This document shows, one piece after another, positions 4,992-11,488 of a DNA stretch of 23,445 nt (the stretch's first letter is position 1; each line of letters opens with the position of its first letter). This stretch comes from a virus. The notes under the pieces are model-generated. The model searched no databases. It was given only the letters and a program-made list of their open reading frames with translations, and had not been told where the DNA came from. The translations under genes were made by a program, and so were the position numbers. The stretch lies in IMG/VR virus record IMGVR_UViG_3300032285_004247, positions 1 through 23,445 of that record. One strand, 5' to 3'.

Positions 4992-5176
4992 GTAAGACTA
5001 TTAAAGTTGCCGGTAAAGGCCACACTATTAAGAAGAATAAAAAAAGCGATGTTATCGTTGACCACGCTGGAAACATCGGAAAATACGATAAAATTAACCT
5101 TACTAAAAAAGCAGGCGCTAAAACTATTAAGCAAGGCGTAAAAGCTACAAGAGATTGGCATAAGAAAAATGGCTAG
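4988..5176 (+). CDS. 62-aa Lys-rich small protein
   Basis: The product starts MSKTIKVAGKGHTIKKNKKS and continues with a beta-prone DVIVDHAGNIGKYDKINL segment and a basic helix ending WHKKNG. The ATG at 4988 overlaps the preceding TGA (ATGA), which decides this start over an in-frame ATG at 4967. No family is recognised. It overlaps the next gene by 8 nt. It is one of many strongly basic small proteins in this operon. Confidence 0.66.
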   Translation: MSKTIKVAGKGHTIKKNKKSDVIVDHAGNIGKYDKINLTKKAGAKTIKQGVKATRDWHKKNG

Positions 5177-5432
5177 TGAAGCATGGCAGCGCAAAGCAGG
5201 TAAGAATAAAGAGGGCGGCCTTAATGAGGCTGGCCGTAAATCTTATGAAAGAGCTCACCCAGGCTCTGACCTTAAGCCACCTGTTTCTTCTAAAGAAGCT
5301 CGCCACTCCCCTAAAGCAGCTTCACGCCGTAAATCATTTTGCGCTCGTATGGGCGGCATGCCAGGGCCTATGATTGGTCCTAACGGAAAACCAACACGTA
5401 AAGCGCTTGCGCTTAGAAAGTGGGACTGCTAA
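5169..5432 (+). CDS. DUF6321-like phage protein (87 aa)
   Basis: The layout AWQRKAGKNKEGGLNEAGRK, then a Pro/Ser linker, then RRKSFCARMGGMPGPM and the end RKALALRKWDC is the signature I recall for DUF6321 proteins of marine and freshwater phages. The invariant-looking SFCARMGGM box sits at about residues 56-64 and ALRKWxC closes the protein. Its function is undescribed as far as I know. It is frequently next to other small Lys-rich phage proteins, as here. Two cysteines (in FCAR and the final C) may pair or bind metal. It overlaps its neighbours by 8 nt and 1 nt. Confidence 0.75.
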   Translation: MASEAWQRKAGKNKEGGLNEAGRKSYERAHPGSDLKPPVSSKEARHSPKAASRRKSFCARMGGMPGPMIGPNGKPTRKALALRKWDC

Positions 5433-5593
5433 TGGCTAAGAAAGTATGGGAAACCCCAGACCCAACAAAGAAAGACAAGAAGCTTTCACCAGCTAAGAAG
5501 TCCGCAGCTAAAGCACGCGCTAAGGCGGCTGGTCGTCCTTATCCTAACCTTGTTGACAACATGGCTGCTGCTAAGAAGAAGAAAAGCAAGTAA
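5432..5593 (+). CDS. 53-aa Lys/Ala-rich protein
   Basis: The gene is joined to both neighbours by TAATG stop/start overlaps. The product has an acidic-Pro start (VWETPDPTKKDKKLSPAKKS), an Ala/Lys/Arg helix, the phrase AGRPYPNLVDNMAAAKK and a poly-Lys end. The GRPYPNLVDN phrase looks conserved and may be a docking motif, since the rest is low complexity. It is probably a nucleic-acid- or virion-associated peptide (inference). Confidence 0.66.
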   Translation: MAKKVWETPDPTKKDKKLSPAKKSAAKARAKAAGRPYPNLVDNMAAAKKKKSK

Positions 5594-5886
5594 TGGCTGA
5601 GACAAAGAAGTTTGGTCCTTATAAGGGTAGCGACGCTAATGGCGGACGCCCTATTTACGTTTACAAGAAAAAAGTAGGCGATAAGTGGGTTACTACATCT
5701 AAGAATAAGGCACGTGCTGATTACGAGTCTAAGACTGGTAAGAAGCTCTCTAAGAACACAGATGTAGACCACAAGGATAATAACAAGAACAATGATGGAA
5801 AGGGAAACCTTCGCGCACTCAGTCATTCTAAGAACGTGGCTAAAGAGAACAAGCGTCGTGCTGGTAAGAAAGAGAACGAAAAGTGA
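5593..5886 (+). CDS. HNH-like small protein (97 aa)
   Basis: Residues 57-88 read DVDHKDNNKNNDGKGNLRAL followed by SHSKNVAKENKRR. This matches the D-H-x-D-x-N...N...NLR-x-L-S...N core of HNH/AP2-type phage endonucleases (D59, H60, N72, N81). The N-terminal half (YKGSDANGGRPIYVYKKK) is beta-prone. The usual first His/metal pair is not obvious, so nuclease activity is uncertain; it could be a DNA-binding relative. It is coupled by TAATG upstream and GTGA downstream. Confidence 0.7.
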   Translation: MAETKKFGPYKGSDANGGRPIYVYKKKVGDKWVTTSKNKARADYESKTGKKLSKNTDVDHKDNNKNNDGKGNLRALSHSKNVAKENKRRAGKKENEK

Positions 5887-6059
5887 TTAATCGCCATCAG
5901 GACGCTGCATCTAAGAGAGAAGAAGAGTTTCAATCTCAGGTACAGCAAGCGCGCCAAACACCAGGTGGTATGGAAACGGCTACACCTGAAGTACGTGAGG
6001 CAGCTACACGCCAGGCTAATTTTGCAGAACAACGTAAAAAGTATCTAGGAGGAATGTAA
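5883..6059 (+). CDS. 58-aa helical protein with GTG start
   Basis: A GTG start overlaps the previous stop (GTGA), and the frame runs to a TAA overlapping the next ATG (TAATG). The product is charged and helical: INRHQDAASKREEEFQSQVQ, then a TPGGMETATPEV turn and a second helix ending KKYLGGM. The last codons (CTAGGAGGAATG) carry a strong Shine-Dalgarno sequence for the next gene. It probably forms a short coiled coil. The family is unknown. Confidence 0.6.
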   Translation: MINRHQDAASKREEEFQSQVQQARQTPGGMETATPEVREAATRQANFAEQRKKYLGGM

Positions 6060-6550
6060 TGGCTATATATCGTAAAGGTGACGACCTAACTTCGTTACAG
6101 AACGCAGCTAAAGAGCAGAAGACTCAACGCCGTGAGGCTGGGCCTGTTGTTCGTGCGGCGGCTGGTCGTGCCCCTCTTTCTAATGCCATGGTTCGTCCTG
6201 ATAGCACAGCTTACAAAGTTGATTATGAAAAACCAGTATTAGCTAGCGGTAAACGCCAAACATCAGAAATTACTAACCACCCTGTTAGCGGAACTGTTGT
6301 TGCAGAGCGCGCAGCAAAGATGAAAGCAGAAGGTAAACTAGCTGAGCTACCTAGCCAAGGTAACCGTAAGCCTATGCCTGGTGGTAGCGGTGTTATTAAA
6401 GGCGGAGTGCTTCAAAAGAGCGCGCCTAAAAAGAAAGCTGCTGGAGCTAAAGATGTTCGTGCAGCTCTTAAGGGTGGCCATATTACAGCTGACGAAGCGG
6501 CTGACTTAAACAAGAAACTAATGACACCTTCCGTAAAAAAGAAGAAGTAA
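6059..6550 (+). CDS. 163-aa basic protein with C-terminal DVRxAL module
   Basis: The N-terminus is charged and helical (residues 1-35), the middle is an extended Pro/Gly/Ser-rich region, and the C-terminus is a short helical module, DVRAALKGGHITADEAADLN, with a KKKK tail. The same module pattern (DVR-x-AL-x4-I-x2-[DE]EA-x2-LN) closes the 153-aa protein at 10645-11106, so the two may be paralogues or share a partner. AGGAGG precedes the ATG. No enzyme motif is visible. Confidence 0.66.
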   Translation: MAIYRKGDDLTSLQNAAKEQKTQRREAGPVVRAAAGRAPLSNAMVRPDSTAYKVDYEKPVLASGKRQTSEITNHPVSGTVVAERAAKMKAEGKLAELPSQGNRKPMPGGSGVIKGGVLQKSAPKKKAAGAKDVRAALKGGHITADEAADLNKKLMTPSVKKKK

Positions 6551-6913
6551 ATGGCCAAGAAGGCTGCGGTTATATTTGACTTAAATAATACTCTTCGTAA
6601 GAAGAGCGGTAAGCCGCGCCATAATATTCTTGATAAAGCCAAGAAGGATGAAAAGAAAGAAGAAGTAATCGTGCTTAGCACTGAGAACGAAAAAGGTCGC
6701 AGTGAGGCTCGTAGCTGGCTTGATACCCATGGTATGAAAGAAGCTGAGCTTAAGATGCGCCCAAAAGGTGATGTAGAGCACGATGAAAAAGTTAAAGATA
6801 AAATACTTAAGCATAAGATAACACGACAGTTTAAAGTTAAAGAAGCGTACGACGACAAGCCTAAAAACGTTGAAATGTATAAATCAGAAGGTGTAAAGAC
6901 TAAACAGGTATGA
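6551..6913 (+). CDS. HAD/PNKP 3'-phosphatase-like protein with altered motif I
   Basis: The 120-aa protein resembles the phosphatase half of T4-type polynucleotide kinase, which removes 3'-phosphates from nucleic acid ends. Motif I is IFDLNNTL (D10 conserved, but the second catalytic Asp is N12), motif II is VIVLSTENEKGR, and motif IV is AYDDKPKNVEMYK (residues about 98-110). The linking segment EARSWLDTHGMKEAELKMRP matches the WL..H......L.MR element of the family. The D-to-N change at the general acid/base position, encoded AAT, should cripple or alter catalysis. No kinase or ligase domain lies nearby. It starts directly after the previous stop and overlaps the next start by 4 nt. Confidence 0.74.
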   Translation: MAKKAAVIFDLNNTLRKKSGKPRHNILDKAKKDEKKEEVIVLSTENEKGRSEARSWLDTHGMKEAELKMRPKGDVEHDEKVKDKILKHKITRQFKVKEAYDDKPKNVEMYKSEGVKTKQV

Positions 6914-7131
6914 AGATTTCTAAGAAGTACAAGTATCAAGCGCAATACCCTAATCGCGGTGTGTGGGACGTATTACACCCATCATATTTAACTATTGGCG
7001 GTTCTGGTTTAGTTGGTAACTTTGGCGCAGAATCACCTATGTCAAACACCGAAGAAGGTGCTAGTATGAACTCTGGAAGCGGCGCAGCAGCTGGCGCAGG
7101 CATCACGGGTACAGGAAGCGGGTTAGCATGA
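6910..7131 (+). CDS. 73-aa protein with Gly/Ala/Ser-rich tail
   Basis: The N-terminus is ordered (KYKYQAQYPNRGVWDVLHPS) and the rest is a Gly/Ser/Ala low-complexity tail (SGSGAAAGAGITGTGSGLA). No family is recognised. The aromatic head suggests a docking domain and the tail a flexible linker. It overlaps both neighbours by 4 nt (ATGA). Confidence 0.62.
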   Translation: MKISKKYKYQAQYPNRGVWDVLHPSYLTIGGSGLVGNFGAESPMSNTEEGASMNSGSGAAAGAGITGTGSGLA

Positions 7132-7316
7132 CAGACAAGCGCTCAGAAAGCCAATGGGATGGCGTTACTCCAGAAGGTATGGATTGGTCATGGACAGCAG
7201 AATCACAGAACGAACAAGCTGAACATCACCGCCGTCATATGAGAGAACCACGTCCTATGTCACGTGAAGAAGAAGATATTGAAAACTCTAAGCGCTCACG
7301 TGGGGAACGCCTATAA
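7128..7316 (+). CDS. 62-aa charged small protein with SESQW head
   Basis: The hydrophilic protein begins MTDKRSESQWDGVTPEGMDW and continues as a His/Arg/Glu-rich helix (EHHRRHMREPRPMSREEEDI). Its SESQW head is shared with the ParB-like protein at 2971, at DNA level as GAAAGCCAATGG. It is coupled upstream by ATGA and downstream by TAATG. The function is unknown. Confidence 0.62.
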   Translation: MTDKRSESQWDGVTPEGMDWSWTAESQNEQAEHHRRHMREPRPMSREEEDIENSKRSRGERL

Positions 7317-7504
7317 TGCAAACAGATGCTGTTCAACGCGTATGTACAGCATTAGATAGGTGTGACTCTTGTGGAGCAGGCGCAAGAGTTATCGTTACAT
7401 TTATCAACGGTGAGCTAATGTTTTGCGGACATCACGCTAAAGAAATGTCACGGGCACTCGTTGATAAATCAATTTCTATTTATGACCCGGATAATTACAT
7501 TTAA
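7316..7504 (+). CDS. DUF7455-like zinc-binding protein (62 aa)
   Basis: The sequence TALDRCDSCGAGARVIVTF, then INGELMFCGHHAKEMSRAL, matches the layout I recall for DUF7455, a small actinobacterial family: LDRCDxCGAxA...ELxFCxHH. C16, C19, C37 and H40 would form a CxxC/CxxH zinc site. Presence in a phage supports an actinobacterial host. The function of the family is unknown to me. It is the last gene of the Lys-rich operon and is followed by a perfect extended -10 promoter. TAATG couples it to the preceding gene. Confidence 0.75.
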   Translation: MQTDAVQRVCTALDRCDSCGAGARVIVTFINGELMFCGHHAKEMSRALVDKSISIYDPDNYI

Positions 7505-7506
7505 AT

Positions 7507-7515
7507 TGATATAAT
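7507..7515 (+). promoter_or_regulatory. Perfect extended -10 promoter
   Basis: TGATATAAT is an exact TGNTATAAT extended -10. No good -35 lies at 17 nt, which extended -10 promoters do not need. Transcription would start near 7522 and give a leader of about 23 nt containing GGGAGAGAG before the AUA start at 7545. Confidence 0.72.
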
Positions 7516-7544
7516 AGTCTTAACCTCACGGGAGAGAGACTAAA

Positions 7545-9341
7545 ATAAGACAACTGCGTTTATTCGCAGCATTATTTGTATTAACATCCGCAGCTTTTTT
7601 TCCAGCATTATTTGCAGAATCTGCTTACTCTACTTGCGTTAACACCGCTCAAGCTGCCGCCATTGCCGCAGCTGCTACACCTACGCTTGAAGGCGAAACT
7701 CCTACAGTAACTACTTTAGATACTTGCGGTGGTGATGACGTGTCATATCAAGTTCCGGTTACTACAACTGTTACTTTTGATGGTCAACAATACACTTCAG
7801 TATATGCGACTACAAATGCAGTAATTACATTTGGTCGCCCAGACAATACATATTGGACTTACCCGCAAACACCTTCTATATCTTTGTACAGCATGGACTG
7901 GTTTGTATACCCACAAGGACATGAAGATGAGCACCTTATTATTAATTCAAGTGACGGCGGCTTTCAAGTAGATATTTCAGCAAGGCCGTGTTGCAGCGGA
8001 GCCCCTATTAGTCGCTTAGGTGCCGCAACAAACATAATTATTACTGCGGCTATAAATACAGATGGAACTGTTGCTATTGTTTACGCTGTTACTGGGCCGA
8101 CCTATGATGGTCAAACAAGAACAGGTGTTCGTTTAAATGATGGAAGTATTGTTACTCTTGAGCAGTACGGCGTTGTTCACGTTGAGATTGCTCCAACTCT
8201 TGCTCCTGATGCAGGCGGGACAGTGATAACTCCTGAGCCTTCTGCGAGTCCTTCCGCAAGTCCAAGTAGTGAGCCCTCTCCTTCTCCTTCTCCGAGTCCT
8301 TCAGCTTCTCCATCCATACAACCAACACCAAGCCCAAGCCCATCACCAAGCCAAATACCAACTGAGACACCATCTCCTACTCCTTCCCCATCAGCTTCAC
8401 CGTCTGATAGTCCAACGCCATCTCCAACTCCGACACCCGAAGTAACGCCCGAGCCAAGTCCGACTCCAGCTCCTTCACCCGAGCCAACAATTCCTCCTGT
8501 GTTGCCTGAACCATCACCTACTCCTCCGCCTGCGCCTGAGCCTGTTGTTGCACCTGTTCAACCTTCTGTCGAGCCAGAGCCTTCAGTAACGCCGCCTGAG
8601 CAGCCTTCTCCAGCGCCTGAGCCGTCTCCGGAGCCATCTCCTGAGGTAGTTCCTGAGCCACAGCCTACTCCAGCTCCAGAGGCAGTTGAGGAGCCTGCTC
8701 CAGCCCCTGAGCCTCAACCAGAGCCACAGCCAGACCCAGAACTCGAACCTGCTCCGCAGCCAACTCCTGAACCCGTTCCTGCGCCTGCTCCAAAGCCTGA
8801 ACCAGCGCCCGCACCTGCTCCTGCACCTGAACCTCCAATAGTTCCGGGGCTTATTCCAAATAGCCCCGACCAATTATCAGATACTACACCAAAGGAAGCA
8901 CCTAAGGAAGTTTTAGTACCCCATACCCAAGTAGATAAGCCTGGTGTTGAAAACGGCGGTATTGAGTTCTTTGGTACTAAATCTGCCCCTCAAGTTGTTG
9001 GTGAGGATGGGAACTTAACTTTACCCGCCCCACCACCTGGCTCTGGTCTTCCAATCCCACCAGATGCAATTACAACTACAGATACTTTTATTGGGCAACC
9101 AGGTGGAACAACATTTAACGCACCTGATATTGCGGTTCCTGTAGAATTAGTACCTGTTGATGTACCCGCAGCATTAGATGTAATCCCTGGCGCTGGAGCA
9201 GCTGTTCAAGCTGTTAACCAAGCCTATGTAGCACTAGCCAATATCGGTAACGATATGTCTCCTATTACTCGTAAAAAAGCAAAGAAGATATTGGTTATCA
9301 CAACCGTGATAGCTGCAGTACGGAGGAGATTCGGTAGCTAA
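7545..9341 (+). CDS. Secreted Pro-rich protein with AUA start (598 aa)
   Basis: A typical signal peptide begins at ATA 7545: RQLRLFAALFVLTSAAFFPA, with probable cleavage near AESAYS. No ATG, GTG or TTG lies in frame between the stop at 7521 and the end of the signal peptide. GGAG at 7531-7534 is well placed for the AUA. The first in-frame conventional start is GTG 7740, which would discard the signal and an early Cys pair. Residues about 62-228 form a beta-rich domain with a CC motif. Residues about 230-435 are a Pro/Ser/Glu/Ala repeat linker (PEPSPSP types). Residues 436-598 are a Gly/Pro-rich domain ending in a basic, hydrophobic segment (KKILVITTVIAAVRRR). It precedes the lysis genes by a 1-nt overlap. 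A wall-spanning lysis aid or virion surface fibre are both possible. Confidence 0.68.
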   Translation: MRQLRLFAALFVLTSAAFFPALFAESAYSTCVNTAQAAAIAAAATPTLEGETPTVTTLDTCGGDDVSYQVPVTTTVTFDGQQYTSVYATTNAVITFGRPDNTYWTYPQTPSISLYSMDWFVYPQGHEDEHLIINSSDGGFQVDISARPCCSGAPISRLGAATNIIITAAINTDGTVAIVYAVTGPTYDGQTRTGVRLNDGSIVTLEQYGVVHVEIAPTLAPDAGGTVITPEPSASPSASPSSEPSPSPSPSPSASPSIQPTPSPSPSPSQIPTETPSPTPSPSASPSDSPTPSPTPTPEVTPEPSPTPAPSPEPTIPPVLPEPSPTPPPAPEPVVAPVQPSVEPEPSVTPPEQPSPAPEPSPEPSPEVVPEPQPTPAPEAVEEPAPAPEPQPEPQPDPELEPAPQPTPEPVPAPAPKPEPAPAPAPAPEPPIVPGLIPNSPDQLSDTTPKEAPKEVLVPHTQVDKPGVENGGIEFFGTKSAPQVVGEDGNLTLPAPPPGSGLPIPPDAITTTDTFIGQPGGTTFNAPDIAVPVELVPVDVPAALDVIPGAGAAVQAVNQAYVALANIGNDMSPITRKKAKKILVITTVIAAVRRRFGS

Positions 9342-9523
9342 TGCGACAATTCTTTAAAGATATTTCTAAAGATTTCTTTAGTGAAATCTGGACCTTTGTT
9401 GGTCTTTTCTCTGCGTGGCTTGTACTAACAGGTAGCGCAAAAACCGTTATCGGAAAAGTAACACTTGCATCATTCGTCGTATGGTGCATCACACTCAGAC
9501 TCAGAAACCCAGGAGATGAATAA
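9341..9523 (+). CDS. Two-TM holin-like protein (60 aa)
   Basis: The product has an amphipathic N-terminus (FFKDISKDFFSEI) and two probable membrane segments (WTFVGLFSAWLVLTG and VTLASFVVWCITLRL) joined by a short basic turn, then a charged tail RNPGDE. Small size, hairpin topology and position directly ahead of a second membrane protein and the CHAP endolysin suggest a holin or antiholin. TAATG overlaps join it to both neighbours. Holins have little sequence conservation, so the call rests on context. Confidence 0.62.
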   Translation: MRQFFKDISKDFFSEIWTFVGLFSAWLVLTGSAKTVIGKVTLASFVVWCITLRLRNPGDE

Positions 9524-9888
9524 TGAAGATGTTTGGAAACATTCTGCTAAGAATTGTTGCAGTATTTGCAGCTAGTGGTCTTGGCGTAATCGGTGCTGGC
9601 TCTATTGCTGGCATCTCAGTAATGAAAGCAGTAACAGTTGCTGGTCTTACAGCAGTAGCAGCAGTTGTTGAAAAGCTTGCTCGCGGCTTCATGAATGATG
9701 GTAAGCTTTCACTAGATGAAATCAACTCAGCATTTGCGGCAGTTGACGTCAACTCTAAGACAGCAGCAGACCTACAGGTTGAAGCTAACCAGACAGGTGT
9801 TGCTGTAACTATCGCCCCAACTGTAGGAAAGCCAGACGGACAGGTTCCAGAAGAGCACCCAGTAGACGAAGATTGGGATAAAAACTAA
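9523..9888 (+). CDS. Holin candidate with acidic tail (121 aa)
   Basis: Residues 1-52 are hydrophobic, forming one long or two closely packed membrane segments rich in Gly, Ala and Val (VAVFAASGLGVIGAGSIAG and MKAVTVAGLTAVAAVV). A conserved-looking MNDGKLSLDEINSAFAAVD box follows, reminiscent of EF-hand or dockerin loops, and then an acidic, Pro-rich tail. The layout matches actinophage holins I recall that carry a DGKLxxDEINxAF box. It lies between the 60-aa membrane protein and the endolysin with 1-nt overlaps. The two membrane proteins may form a holin/antiholin pair. Confidence 0.68.
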   Translation: MKMFGNILLRIVAVFAASGLGVIGAGSIAGISVMKAVTVAGLTAVAAVVEKLARGFMNDGKLSLDEINSAFAAVDVNSKTAADLQVEANQTGVAVTIAPTVGKPDGQVPEEHPVDEDWDKN

Positions 9889-10448
9889 TGGCAGACCAAG
9901 GCACAGTAGCTAAGCTAATTGAAGTTGCTACCGCAGAGCTAGGGACCATTGAAGGCCCTAAAGATAATGAAACAAAGTACGGCGCGTTCACCAAGGTTAA
10001 CTTTCAGCCATGGTGCGGCTCTTTCGTAATGTGGTGCGCGGACCAAGCTGGGGTAAAGGTCCCTAACACCGTTTCTACACCAGCAGGCGCTGCTGCATTT
10101 AAAAAAGCTGGGGCATGGATTGACTCAGATATTGCAGACCCAGAGCCAGGAGATATTGCCTATTTTGATTTCCCATCAGATGGCGTTGATAGAATCTCTC
10201 ACGTAGGTATTGTTGTCAAAGACAATGGTGACGGTACTGTGTGGACAATTGAAGGAAACACAAGCCCAGATAAAAAGGGCTCACAGCGCAATGGCGGACA
10301 GGTTTCTAAGAAGCTTCGCGGCTTTAAGAAGAACCCCAAGGGCGAAATGATTTCAATCGTAGGGTTTGGCCGTCCAAAGTTTAAAAACTCTACAACAGCC
10401 ACAGTCGCACCTGCTGCAAAGGCAGTCTGCCCAACTTGCGGTAAATAA
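9888..10448 (+). CDS. CHAP-domain endolysin (186 aa)
   Basis: Residues 1-160 form a CHAP amidase/endopeptidase that cuts peptidoglycan. The catalytic Cys is C43 in PWCGSFVMWC, the His is H105 in ISHVGIVV and the third residue lies in IEGN (N124). The GDIAYFDFP segment is typical of the fold. No signal peptide is visible, so export depends on a holin. There is no classical cell-wall-binding domain. The C-terminus is an Ala/Thr linker ending VCPTCGK, a possible zinc hook. It is coupled by TAATG to the holin candidate and to the following microprotein. Confidence 0.9.
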   Translation: MADQGTVAKLIEVATAELGTIEGPKDNETKYGAFTKVNFQPWCGSFVMWCADQAGVKVPNTVSTPAGAAAFKKAGAWIDSDIADPEPGDIAYFDFPSDGVDRISHVGIVVKDNGDGTVWTIEGNTSPDKKGSQRNGGQVSKKLRGFKKNPKGEMISIVGFGRPKFKNSTTATVAPAAKAVCPTCGK

Positions 10449-10543
10449 TGTACTTTCTGACCCACTTCACATTCCAAGGGACATTCTTAGTGACGCTAGT
10501 CGTTATTACCACCCTTGGAATGTGGTGGGCAGACCGTGGATGA
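10448..10543 (+). CDS. 31-aa membrane microprotein
   Basis: The peptide MYFLTHFTFQGTFLVTLVVI, with a TTLGMWWADRG end, is one membrane helix. Its ATG overlaps the endolysin stop (TAATG) and its end overlaps the next GTG gene by 8 nt. It may be a third lysis membrane component or an unrelated peptide. Its size and position in the lysis operon are the only evidence. Confidence 0.52.
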   Translation: MYFLTHFTFQGTFLVTLVVITTLGMWWADRG

Positions 10544-10655
10544 TAAAGAGCGCTTAAAGCGCTGGACGTGCGACCTATGCGGTAAAAGGTTTGTTGTGCC
10601 TGACTTAGCCCGACAATGCGAACAGAAACACTTAGACTTAGAGTATGAGCGCTGA
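10536..10655 (+). CDS. 39-aa C2CH zinc-finger protein, GTG start
   Basis: The product MDDKERLKRWTCDLCGKRFV (initiator GTG), followed by VPDLARQCEQKH and an acidic tail, carries CxxC (C12, C15), then C28 and H32. This is a compact C2-CH finger with a classic CGKRF knuckle. GTG 10536 is the start because an ATG at 10540 in another frame stops after five codons. It overlaps the previous gene by 8 nt and the next by 11 nt. DNA binding is plausible but not shown. Confidence 0.6.
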   Translation: MDDKERLKRWTCDLCGKRFVVPDLARQCEQKHLDLEYER

Positions 10656-11106
10656 ACTAAACGCAATAGGTAACCTTATAGCTGGGGTTAAAAAGTCCAC
10701 TGGAAAAGGTAAAGCTTCATTAAACAAATTAAGTAAAACAGCCGGTAAAACTGGCAAACGCATAAATGATAAAAAAGCTGCTGAAGCAAAAGCCAAAGAC
10801 CGTGCAGCCGCTGCTGAAGAAAAGCGCAAAGGCAAAGAAAACAAGACTTCAACATCAAAGCCAGCGTCTTCCGGAACAACAAAGAAAAGCGCCCCTAAAG
10901 GAAAAACCCCTAGGGTTGGCGACGTTAGGGAAGCTCTTGGTTCTAAGAAAATCTCTATTGAAGAGGCAATTAAACTAAATCCAAAGGGAACTAGTACCCC
11001 GCTTAGTAAGAAACCTTCTGATACTTTTACCCCAAAGTCTAATACAAAGAAAGCCACTCAGCCAGCTCTTCCGGGCATGAGCAAATCAAAAGTCATTAAG
11101 TCATAA
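10645..11106 (+). CDS. 153-aa Lys-rich protein with DVRxAL module
   Basis: Residues 1-90 are a Lys/Ala/Gly/Glu-rich, partly coiled-coil low-complexity arm (KKAAEAKAKDRAAAAEEKRK). Residues about 92-115 carry GDVREALGSKKISIEEAIKLN, matching the end of the 163-aa protein at 6059. A Ser/Thr/Pro/Lys tail ends PALPGMSKSKVIKS. It starts inside the zinc-finger gene and overlaps the next ATG by 1 nt. It is probably DNA- or virion-associated by charge (inference). Confidence 0.64.
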   Translation: MSAELNAIGNLIAGVKKSTGKGKASLNKLSKTAGKTGKRINDKKAAEAKAKDRAAAAEEKRKGKENKTSTSKPASSGTTKKSAPKGKTPRVGDVREALGSKKISIEEAIKLNPKGTSTPLSKKPSDTFTPKSNTKKATQPALPGMSKSKVIKS

Positions 11107-11270
11107 TGAAAAAGAAGCTACAGAGTATCAAAGCTTCGGTTACTTCTCCCGTTACTACTGGAGCCGCAAGCAGACAGTTTAGAGAGCGACTAACTCGAGT
11201 AGGAATTATTACTTCACCTGTAAAGGGTAAAGCTACTAACGCAAAGAATTGGAACAGATGGACGCCCTAA
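11106..11270 (+). CDS. 54-aa basic peptide
   Basis: The peptide MKKKLQSIKASVTSPVTTGA continues with a Arg-rich segment (RQFRERLTRVG) and ends KNWNRWTP. Its TAATG start is coupled to the Lys-rich protein upstream, and its end overlaps the next gene by 13 nt. Two SPV(T/K) phrases recur (residues 14-16 and 37-39). No family is recognised. Confidence 0.56.
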   Translation: MKKKLQSIKASVTSPVTTGAASRQFRERLTRVGIITSPVKGKATNAKNWNRWTP

Positions 11271-11425
11271 ACCGTAAACAAGAGTTTAAAGAGGGTGCCC
11301 CTGTACCTGCTCAAATAATTGATTCTCGTTTTGGCATACGTAATATGATTTTAAGTAATGAACGTTCTAGCGTAGCTGGATATCAAAACCCTGGTCGTGG
11401 GCAAAATGGAGAGCACCAAAACTAG
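11258..11425 (+). CDS. 55-aa small protein upstream of tail fibre
   Basis: The product starts MDALNRKQEFKEGAPVPAQI and ends in a Gly/Asn/Gln-rich tail (YQNPGRGQNGEHQN). It overlaps the preceding gene by 13 nt and is followed by a 63-nt gap with a strong TTGAAAGGAT ribosome-binding site for the tail fibre. No family is recognised. The weak start context leaves its status less certain than its neighbours. Confidence 0.52.
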   Translation: MDALNRKQEFKEGAPVPAQIIDSRFGIRNMILSNERSSVAGYQNPGRGQNGEHQN

Positions 11426-11488
11426 CGTTTACGCAGAAAATAAGCACCATTTGCTTTACCTTAGTAACTAGTAGTTGAAAGGATATCA

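Noticed and set aside
8152-8873. Leftward frames within the Pro-rich gene
   Set aside because: Pro-rich repeats on one strand create long Arg/Trp/Leu- or Glu-rich frames on the other; no start context or conserved motif supports them.
7740-9341. GTG 7740 as the start of the Pro-rich protein
   Set aside because: It would discard a clear signal peptide and the early Cys pair, and lies far from any ribosome-binding site; the AUA at 7545 explains the promoter and Shine-Dalgarno spacing better.
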